The notes beneath the pieces are model-generated. The model saw nothing but the letters and a program-made list of their open reading frames with translations, was not told where the DNA came from and searched no databases. The translations under genes were made by a program, and so were the position numbers. Shown in pieces: positions 1 to 12,000 of a stretch of 64,000 nt of DNA. The stretch comes from Owenia fusiformis (taxonomy: Eukaryota > Annelida > Polychaeta > Sabellida > Oweniidae), in contig CAIIXF020000001.1 of NCBI GenBank assembly GCA_903813345.2, positions 31,237,915-31,301,914 on the forward strand. Direction: 5' to 3'. Position 1 is the first letter of the stretch. Each line of letters opens with the position of its first letter.

Positions 1-9
1 ATAACTTAC

Positions 10-3000
10 TTTTGTATCATCTCATCCCACCTGAGTGTAGGAACATTGGAAGCCTTCCCCAACACTGCATCTGTTAACACTGGGTCCATCACAACCCTCC
101 TGTAATACATCACAGACACATATAAAATTAATTCACTTCATTTTCATCCAACCAGATATATTGGCCAAGGGAGTACCTGTACCTTTAAAAGAGTGGCCCT
201 TTTGGTCAACAAAGGTTTTTGTAAGACAAGACAAAGGTAAGGTAAGACAAAAAATATATTTGACTGAACAGACATTCACCTTTGAAAGTACACAGGCAAA
301 TTACATCAGACCCCGTACAAGCTCGTACGGAGCTCGTTGAGTCAATGGACCCTGTACAACCCTGTAATTTTCAAGCCTTGTACTTGCCTGTGCAATGCCT
401 GTAACAAGGCCCGTAATGACTCATAATTTTCTAGCACTGTGCTTGCCCGTAAGGGGCTCATAACGAGGCTCATAATTGCTCGTTTGTTTTGATGAACACT
501 TTTTGATAGATGAAATTAAAATTCAGCATACTTGAGAAATGCCATTTCAATGATGGGCCTCGAAAACGAGCTTAGTACGAGCCCCATGGTATCATTATGA
601 GAAACTCTGAGAAATGTGAAAATGAATTATGTTTTTCTCAGTTTCTTGATGCAATGATGCTCATGTGTGCCAAAGCTACATAATGGCAATGCTAAGGTAT
701 AACAAATCACTTCAAATATTTCACCATTTTTCTAGAATGCTGCTATGTTTAAATTCTTTCAATAAAAAAGTAGAATGCCACATGTAAAATCAATTGTCAT
801 TTTCAAATACCTGCCACATCAGGTAAATAATGGTTGACACTTCAATCTCATCAAACAAAGTTCATGGGGATATAGAAAACAGTTCCAGTAGTGGAGCAAT
901 GTTGTTAAAATTATATTGAATACTAAGCATATTTCACTTTCTTATGACAATTTGACTGGTGAGTATAAATATCAACTGATAAAAATTAGAATTATATCTG
1001 AAATAACCTTGCTAGAGCACACTTACCCAGTTTCATTCTGTAGCTCATTTTCTTTAACATGTTTCTTAAGTATTTCACGGATTTCACGTGTACTCAAAGC
1101 ATCTCCTTTCCTAAAAACACAAGACCACAAGAATGATTTAAGACAAGACTTTTGACCATGAGTACTTTCTCATTTTCTTTGGATGATGAACTGAAAGATT
1201 TCAGATGTTGGTGACCAAAATTAGGCTGAAAACAATGAACAGCAAGAGTTTTCTAACATGGGATATTTTGTTTTCAACTTTATTACATTCCAACATTATT
1301 TCTCTTTCAGAAGTTACTGACAAAGTTGAAACAAGAAAAGGAGTGAACAATATCTCAACTTTGAATAGAATAGACAATTTTTGGTATGGAAGGTCCAACA
1401 AAACGGCCGCCTTAACTTTTACCCAGAATGGAAATACGTAGACAAAATTAAGTGAGACGCTCGTTTGCAAATCTGACAGGCCAACAATTTGATCACAATA
1501 TAGCACACTGGGGTCTGAAAAAGTTTTGCTCTGCTAAAATAGAGGTCCTTTTTCTGAAATAAGTCTGACTTAATGGTCGGAGATATGACTGTCTTAAATT
1601 ATTTCATAACATACCTTGTCTTTTACAATTGCAAATTCAAAGACAAACAATGCACATGATGTTCATGACAATTTATATGATCATCATCAAATCATTACAG
1701 TTCACTGAATGATCATCAGAGTCTGACAATCCACACAATGGTCTTCAAATAATGACAATTCACTCGATGGTCTTCAAATAATGACAATTCACATATGATG
1801 GTCTTCAAATAATGACAATCCACATGATGGTCTTGAAATAATGACAATTCAAACAATAGTCTTCAAATAATGACAATCCACACGATGGTCTTCAAATAAT
1901 GACAATTCACAAAGTGTTCCTGATGTTGTAATGTTACTTACTTGCAGTTTGCTATCTTAAATAGCTCCATGGTGTTCCCATTGACCATATACATCTCTTG
2001 AATCTTGGGTGGTTCATATACACAATCTTCCTCCTCCAACATGATCTCATTTTGAGCATCTATGATATCTTCAGGAATAACAAATTCTCTGTACCTGGAA
2101 AGAGGAAGCAATTGCATTAATTGTAAATTTTCATATTTCATACCATGTATTATTATAAATTGTATGTCTTGCTCAACTCATATTAATTGTTCAACTTTAT
2201 GATTTTTCCAATTTTTGACAATGCACTGATATACCCCCTATGGGTATCTAGTGCACAAATGTAACACTAGATAATTATATTACATGATTAAATAATAAAA
2301 AAATTAATAAAAATGCATATAAAAATGCAGATAATATATCAATATTTTGGGCAAAAGTCATTTCATGAAGCATAGTTTGGATTATGCCATGCATGCATTT
2401 ATAATTGTTGCTTATAAATAGATGTGTGTGATTAAAAATATTTTTAAAAAGAAATTTCACATATTACATTCTAGGACTGCATCATGAACCAAATAAAAGT
2501 GCTTTTTACAAACACATAAAACTTTTTTGCTACTCATCTTATAGCAATACTACCTGCAACAAGTTGTATTCATTTAGGTAATGTACATGTAACTTGTACA
2601 TTAAGATGAATGGTTGGCAATATTATGTACAGTAATATCTATGAGATTATCTATCACCCCTAGTTGAAGTCATCTTATGATACCAGGATTTGACAATAAC
2701 AAAGACAATAGCACATATCACTGGACCCTTACTATCCTTCCTGACTATGAGCTAGGAATCTTACCTTGGATGTTGTTTATATATGTCTGTTAAACTGTCC
2801 ACACCTTTTGATAGCTCCTGCACCTTAATGATACCTTCAGTCTGCATGGACTTCAGGAACTTTGACAGCTTGAATAACATGGAAAACATAAGTTCATATA
2901 CAAGTAGCATTCAATATAGGAATGTACTAAAAACCCTTCGACCCTTCGACCTACGACTTAAGGGTGTCAAGAATTTTTGGAATATATTTTTATAAAAACC

Positions 3001-6000
3001 ATTCGACCTTCAATTTCTCAGTCCATATGAAGTTGCTGGAAACATTACTATGTATATAGAACTTAAGAATCTGTCCCTAAAGAGTTAAAGATATTTGTTG
3101 TATTCAAGCACATAATTTCGAATGTGAACTTTTCTAGAGTTCTCACGATTTCCGCTAAGTCTAATAACCATCATATTTGTAATGTGTGTGGGATTGGTGT
3201 AAAAAACGGTAACAAGAGGACTGGGTACCAACTATGTTTCCATTGAAAGAGTAAGTACAAAACATTTTCCCACAATGTAGATTAAATCCTACGGGGAGCT
3301 CAAGTTGGAACCATACATAATCATTTAGAAAACTGGACTGGGAAATCAGAGGTCGAAGGGTTTTTCAATAAAATATATTCCAAAAATTCTTGACACCCAG
3401 TAAGTCATAGGGTCGTAGGTTGAAGGGTTTTTAGTACATTCCTTCAATATACATGCCTTCTCTTGGTAGAAGGTACCATGAAGCACTAGGTGCATGAAGT
3501 AAATAGGAGGTAAAACAATTGAATGTTCACACTTAAGAGTATGTATCTATGATGGTTGCTATGGGTGTTTTACTCAAATTTAAAACCTTACCTTTTTATA
3601 ACTTGACTTTTTTACATTTATTTCTTTGCCAGGTGGGCTACAAAAATGAAATATTGAAGGATTTATGCACATGACTTATACTTTCAATTCTAGGATTTGT
3701 TATATCACAACCAAGTTGTTTGTTGGTAACTAGTCTTTTAAACAAGGCTGTATGTCCAATAAGTATTAGTAAAATAAAGCAGTGTGAATGTTTCCCATTT
3801 ATCTTAAAACATAGTATTGTATTGATCATGTTATCTGAAGAATTTGATTTCATATAAGTTTTGAAATTCTTCCTATAATCATAACTAAAACCAGAATCAA
3901 ACAAAACCCTCCAAAATAACCACTGTGCTGAGTACCTTGAACTTTATGGTACAGTAACATGAGCACAAATATGGCACTTTTGTTGTGATGTTGGGTTAAT
4001 GTGATTTGTGACTTCTGTATGATTACATTCATTTAAATAAACTAACAAAGAAAAAGACAAGAACACTTACCAATATGGCACCATGTATGAGCGGAAGAAT
4101 TCACTGGTCAACAGTGGGAGATCAGTCTTGGCATTGACCTTGTCCTTTAAGGCACACATAAAGCAGGTGAATAATAACTCATCTTGGATTTCTACAAAAA
4201 CAGCATATATGTCTCATTTTAATACATCCACCCAAGTAGCAATTTCCAATAATCCTTTGTAAGCAAAGCCATAAGAAGGTCCCTCAAAAACCATCCATTA
4301 CTGGCAGAAAATTCAAATACCTTTGTGGAATTGACTATGGAAAAACTTGGTGGAGGATTTAAGAAGTCCAAATGTGGAAAACAAATAGGATATACAGTTA
4401 TAAAATATAAGAAATTCAAATCTTTATATTACATGTATGATTGTGGCAAAATAAGGAAAACCTGGATGAATATGCTTAATTAGATAATTGTAGGTACAAA
4501 TATCATGTGAACTGTATTAACTGCATTTAATCAAGTTTAGTTTTGGCTGTTACTGATAATAAGGTACTTTTTTGATACACTCTTTAAACAAGAAATAATA
4601 AGCTAGCCTTTATTCTATCAGATTTAAGTGTAATGAAGGACCCACGGTCCTGTGCTCACACAGTTTGGAACCTTCAGAGGAATGTATATCCTGACAAAAA
4701 TATTGATTTGGATTTGAGAAACTTAGATAGCAAAGTTGTGTGACCTAGTTTGATGACCTTTGACCTTGAAAATTTTACTTATTCAGAGCTCAGTAAGGTC
4801 TTTTGTGATTAAGCTGACCAAAATTTACATCCATAACGGATGGACCAACGGACGGACGGACGCCTGGTCGATCCCATAGGCTCACTGTGTGAGCCAAAAA
4901 TGACTAATCAATCAGATTTTGAGATTTTAAGGTCTTTAGATCTTCTCAGCATCAAAAATATAAACTTGTAGCATTCAGAGGGTAGTAAGTCCAATATGTC
5001 CATATTTCACACTATTACATTATCAAATCTATGGAATACACTACACACCAGATTCAGATCTTGTATCCTCCACCTCATCTTCTGCATCTTCAACAATGTT
5101 CAACTCCTCAATACTTCCTGTAACTTGTTCTACACCATCTTCATTGTCTTGTATATCAGATGATGTAGCATTGCACTTAATGTCTTCACTTTTTGGCTTG
5201 TCATCACTTTCTGTGGTTATGTCGTCAACATTGTCTGTTGTAATGTCACCATTATCAGTGACATCAGGATATGGTATATGTGGTGGCATGGACTTGTCTC
5301 CAAAAAGCCTGAAAATATGATATACTTGTATGCACATCTGTAATGGAACAGATACATGAACTTTGCATTATGAGTCATGATGTCACAAGAGCACCAAATA
5401 ATAAACAAGGCGTTAAAACGCAAACTCTCACCACCTGTCATTTGTTACAGATGCCAACCACCGAACACCAACTGCCACATACCAGCCACCGAATACTGTC
5501 CACAACAAGTTGGAGACCATAACAATATGTCATCACTTGTGGTAGTGACATAAAAAGAAAAATCATGAAATACCCTATGGAACATTTTTGATGCTTCCTG
5601 GTATTGCCAACCACATGAAACTGTTACACAGGGGAGCTTGATTCACAATGTTTACTTTGCTAAATCTTCACCTTGATATTTTTAGCAGGTAACTCCATTG
5701 ACTAAGTTAACAACAAGTGTTAATGAAGGATTCTTTTAAAGCAAAGATATCATGTTATTAATCCCTATTATGATTATAAAAGACTTACATCAATGCAATA
5801 GCTTCTTAAATAAAAATAGAAACCTCATTTAGGGTGTTAAAATTGTCATTTATAAGTGTGATTGGTGGTGAAAGAAATATTGGACACTTTTCGTTGATTT
5901 TGGAAAGATCTTGACTCTGGGGAGATATCCAAGATTTCATTATAGCGCATTCTCTTCAAAATGTCTTACCAAAGCTGGTCCCGTAATATACATATATCAA

Positions 6001-9000
6001 AATGTCTTACCATAGCTGATCCCGTAATACATGCAGAATGATGACTCCCTTGCCTTTCATGTTTACTTCAAACATATCTGACCCTGACATAGCCATCTTC
6101 CCCACAGCCACAGGGGCCCTGAAAATAAGAAAGAGGCATTAACATGCAAATTGTTACCACCTGCCACTTGTTACAGACACAACTGCAAATGCCAACCAGC
6201 AAACATCAACCTCCAAATGCTGACTGGCAAACACCAACTGCTGAACACCATCCAAAAAAATTGGAGAAAAAAAATGCAAGGGTGTATTTTGCACAAATGT
6301 TGTCACAGTTTTATGGTCTCCAATATTTCTTTATATACCAGTGGATAGGGAATTTACTTATCTTTAATTTGGTATATCATTGATAAGTTCAAATTTATTG
6401 TGATGTCTGCCAACCAGCGTCGATAATATAAATGATACCATTTTCGTTTCAAGACAGGTTTTCCAAAACTTGCAAAAATCAAGTTTTTTGTCAATTTGAT
6501 TTACATAAACAGACACTCAGTATGTCCACCATTTTGATCAATCACCCTCAATTTTGCATCATTAATATGCTGTTGAGACAATGAATTTCACTTCTCAATA
6601 ATTCTGTCCTTAAGTGAATAGATGTAAAGGATTTATAGTACACCAATTCTGTTAGTTCTCACCATATGTGGAAGTTGCAGACATTGGGTGACCGGGTGAT
6701 CTGAGGGAGGCAGTGATTAAGGGGGGATGATTCTAGACACATTTTCCTTCAAACATTTGACACTCTTGTGGGATCTATTGCTTGGGGCCCCATCTTGTTG
6801 GAAAATGTAATGATTTGCAAATGAGCTCATATCATGGTGGTCCAAAAACAACATAATTGGATCATCCGATGTCAACATCTGAAACTACCACCTGTTGGGA
6901 GAACGAACAGAATTGGTTTACCATGAACCCCTTACATCTACTCAGTCCCTTATTAAGGATAGAATTGTAAGGAAGTGGAATTGATTGTCTCAACAGCATG
7001 TCAATGATGCTATTGACCAGTTTAAGCCAAAATTGGGGGCTATAATTGATCAAAATGGTGAACATATTGAGTGTCTGTTTATGTAAATCAAGTTGACAAA
7101 AAACTTGGTATTTGCAAGTTTTGGAAAACCCGTTTATAAACAAAATTTTGAGGTCATTTATATCATGAACGCTGGTTGACAGACATTATAACAAATTTGA
7201 ACTTATGATATACCAAATTAAGGATTAGTAAATTCCCTAACCACTGGTATATAATATGACATGTTTTCATCAAGAAAAGCAATATTTATTTTTGAAATAC
7301 GAGTGTCCGATTTTTTTGAACCACCCTGTAGAGCAGTTGCTAGACCCCTCTGGTCCTTTATTTTGAAAAGTAACAAATACATTAAAAATCATGTTCAATA
7401 AATAATGCAGATTTTTTATGAGGTTAGACTTCTGCATCGTACATCTATTACATTCATAAATACATGTACCCAACAAGATTTTCTCTGAAGGGGACAATTT
7501 AAGCAAATTTTGGCTATCTGCTGTATTCCATGTATAGAATGTCCCATCAACACTGTACTCGTACTGTACTCATCTACCTATTTTTGTCTAATATTTCAAT
7601 GGGAGTCAGAACTTGTATAGATGACAGTTAACTACTAGGTTGTTCTTCACATCTGGCCTATTGGTTTGTGTGTAAATATTGCTGTTTTAAAACTTAAATT
7701 CACTACACATATCAAATAAATATCACATTTTCCTTCATTATTATTTACAAACATGTTTTAAGATTCAAAATCAAAGGGTTTTGGATATTTTCAATCACAT
7801 TTATCTTGGGAGATTTTTGGAGCAATTTTTACATGTTAAAGTATGCTATTAAACCCACTGAATTTTTCGCCATCTATTGACAGTTCTGAAGGCTATTGTC
7901 TACTATTTATAATGATTTCTACTTACATTTTCAAAACTAATGGGCTACATAGGGGCTCTTTAAGTAATGGGTGAGAATGGTAATTTAAAAAGCGATCTGG
8001 ATGCTTTTTATGGCGAATATGGTATTATAAAAGAATTTAAGAACCAATATTGTGGAATATATCATAAAAGTTAATCGTTGCTTGCCTTTAACCAAAACTG
8101 TATAATCAATAAGTGACACAAATTCTAAAAAACGTAATTCAAGTGTAGGCAGGCCATTTTGACATCTAACAAATTTTATTCCAGTTTCTAGATGGCTGTT
8201 CTGAAAGTATGCATTCTAATTTGAATTTTGATGTGCCTAGAAGTTCTATTACAGAGACGTTTTCTAAAACTGTAACATATGTTTAATTTAATTTGAACTA
8301 GAAAAACACCAACTCCCTGGAGTAGATAAATCCCACCATTTTATATTTACAAATCTCTTGGCATCAATCTCTTTTTTCAATGTCATTTTGAACATTTTGT
8401 GAATGAAATATCTAATAGCAGTATTGCCTCCTTTTGGTACAATCTAATAAGCATAAAACATAGCACTTTAGGTATCATTTACTCTACACAGATTCACCAT
8501 ATTTAAAAGAACAATCACACAATCAAGCATCAATAAATCTTCTACCTGTTCCCATATAAGTCAACAGCAACAATCTGACCCTTGCTTAGATGTTTGAATG
8601 TATATGGTGTAACTGGCTCCCTCACAATAACACCTGGCAACATCAAATCTGAAACGATATGTGAAATACATTACATGTAATATAGCCATACTTTTAAGAG
8701 ATCAGAAAATAATTGGGGGTCAGGGTGAAAAACCGGGGATATATGTCAAAAAGATAGATGTTGTTAATATTTTACCAAAATTTCAAATAATAATATTTAT
8801 TACTTTGGTTTAAAATGAAAAACATAAGATTTTTGCAAAAATTCAAGCCATTTTTAAACTGGCAGCACTATATCCCTACTGAACTTTGTTCGTTTGGATA
8901 ACTAACCCCAACCCTACACACCATAATAACAAACCATCTAATAGAGAACTTACTCCAACTATGTAGCCTTTGCATTCGTCCGACTTCACTTCTTAAAAGA

Positions 9001-12000
9001 GAGCTTTGCCTTCACTCTTTCAGTTTACAATAAATTTCTGAACTCACCGAGCCATTCAGAGTTTGTCATTGAAATACGGACGACTTTCTATATATGGTAA
9101 TTTCCTCTGACATCATTGCATAGTTAATAAGCAAGCATTTAGCATGTGTTCCAACTTCCTTCCAGCTCACTGATTGGTTGAGGAATGATCAGAATAGTAG
9201 GTTTGAAATGATTTATGACCTGGGCTGTCACAGGCATAGGTCGTAGAGGCGGGGCTACTAAACTGTAATATAGTCTATACTAGGCAGAAGGTAGTTTATA
9301 ACTAGACTGCATGCAGGGTACCAACTATGTAGACTTGGGAATGTCTCCCAGGAAGACCTACCTGCACCTCCTACCATCCTATCCAACACTGGGGGTCCAG
9401 TAGTCAACACAGGCAGCATATCAGGATACCTCCATAGAGTGTATACTTTATGAAAAACAAAAAAATATATTATCATATTTTACTAATGTATTTTTATATC
9501 TACAAAATGTAAACATCTTTAAAAAATCACATATAAATGATGATAGAATATAGTCATTATTTACTAATGGTCGACATTTGCAATGTTTTCTCTATATTGA
9601 ATTTAAAATTAAGTCTGCTATTTTATATATAAGTTCTATTTCAGTACTGTAAAGTGTTTATGTTGTTTGTGTTAATAGTTAAAACATGCATTTCACAGCT
9701 ACCTTATTTTTCAGGGAACACACTAATAAGGGTACTGACTAATAAGGATGATAACATGCTGACATCATTTGCAAGAAAAAATAATTAACAGTTGGCTCAG
9801 ATATTATTATCAAAAGTATTACATGGTGTCTGTACGGTCATACCTGTAGGATGTACAATTTTGTCTTTCTCATATTCAAAGAAGATTGGCATCTTTTGAA
9901 GGCTGTACACCAGCATTCCATCACCACTGTGTGTGTAGATCTTAGTCACTGTCATTTCTTCCTTATTTGGTATGATTTCTCTTGCAGCAACTCCAGCTGC
10001 ATTTGGAAACTGTTTTTCAACATTAGCACGCAGTTTCTTCCTTAAAGGCAAATTAACATGCAAGGGTATATTGGTAGTACATTGCATAATTTGGAACCAA
10101 CAGTTCCCTTTCAAAATCATCAATGTCAAGATATAGGGGCAGAAAATTCGATATTGGTCTTATGGTATTTGCAGGCATGTCATGTCAACCTGGGAACATC
10201 TAAAATGAGTGACTTACAAATGTTGAACACCTTCCTTCAAATTGTGAACACCTTGGTTCAAATTTTGAACATATTGGTTCAAATTTTATTGCATTTATCC
10301 AAATTTTGGACACCTCAATTTTTCGCACTCACTTCGCTCGCTTTCACGAACTCTGTCAACGGGGGCTGGGGGGAAAAGAAAATTCGAAGCAAATGCTTTC
10401 GTTTTTTTTTGCCGTTCCTTTTTCAGCATTCATTTTTTGATGTTCTTTTCCTGAAATATTTTTGCTTGCCAAAGAAAAATGTGTATATGCATGACATATT
10501 CTGTCATGCAAAACAATGGGTGTGACTTTGATTTCTTCAGCAAATGCGTGACAAATATGCAAGTTGCGGGACAGTTTGAGGATTCCCTCTAAGTAGCACA
10601 ATAAATGAATCCAAAGCTTCATACCTGCAAACGATGGATAAATTCCTACAAAATCGAACGAATGTTTTCATGGATCGCCATGTTTGTGATCCAAGAAGGA
10701 TTGACTCCAAGAATGCAACATCAGTTAAACATCAGTAACCTTATTTACTTGTAACAGGTTTCAAAATGGCGGAACAGCATTTTGAAAGCTGGCACGTGTC
10801 ATGTTGCATTCTGGGAGCCAATCTTCCTTGCGGCGTAATCGAGCTCCAAAATCATCTCATTATTGGAAGAGTCGACATTAACATGTGAATATCACTTCAA
10901 ATTTTTAAGTTCCTATTTGTCATTTATAGACACAAATTCCACTGTATTTGTACGTTCCGGGACAGAGAAAATAGAGCACTCGATTCATTGAGGTAAGAAT
11001 CTATGACATATGTGACAGAATGTCTTTTCATAGTGTTAGTGTCGTACTTACAAAATAATCCACCGCCTAACTTATGCACCATCGAACTCGGTAATATTGT
11101 ACACGTAACTATTAATAATGGTTTATTCCCATAGAAAACTGGGCTTGCTTTTCAACATTTCAAGCGAAAATTCTCTACGGAGCTTTTGTTTTTCTGACGT
11201 AATTTCTTCTAAGAAATCGGTCACGTGACATGGTTCAGTTCATCTTATTTCGAAATGGGTGTCATCTATTTAGAATATTTATTTTCATCTTGTCTTACTC
11301 ACTTCGAGAGACATGTTAGATTTTGAAACTTATGGCTCTCCAACGGAAAAATGGAAAGCTGAATAATAGTGACCTTTGAAACATGAATTAAGTTGATCCG
11401 CGGCTTACTTTTGTTCTCCAACTATGTCATACATCATTATCATCCTTCCGTGCAAGTATTGGAGCGCTGAAGTACTTCTTTTCCATCAAGACTTGTAATT
11501 GTTAGTCGAGTGAATGTTTATTTCTGCCAAATTCCAATATAGCGTTTTCTGCTCAGACATTTTCGTAAATCTCTGGAGGTTGTCCGAACCTAACTCATTC
11601 TCAAAATTCATTTCGTTCATTGCGCATCTCGCTCCAAACCGCCATATTGGAAATGGGTCGAAAAAACATTCACTCGATGAACAATTTACAAGTCTTGATC
11701 GAAAAACAAGTATTTCAGCGCTCTTATACTTGCACGGATTGATGATACTGATGTAAGACACAGTTAGAGACCAAAAGTAAGCCGCGGATCTCATTATGAC
11801 AGGTTTCAAAATGGCGGAACAGCATTTTGAAAGCTGGCACGTGTCATGTTGCATTCTGGGAGCCAATCCTCCTTGCGACGTAATCGGGCTCCAAAATCAC
11901 CTCAACATTTGAAGAGTCGGCATTAACATGTGAATACTGAAATTTTTAAGTTCCTATTTGTCATTATGGACACAAATTCCACTAGATCTATATTTGTACG

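Noticed and set aside
1706-1915. Regular short repeats resembling a CRISPR array
   Set aside because: The units are contiguous without unique spacers and lie in an animal intron; this is a minisatellite.
5096-5320. Plus-strand open frame of 74 codons
   Set aside because: It is the antisense of EIF2D exon 6, which splices in phase with its neighbours.
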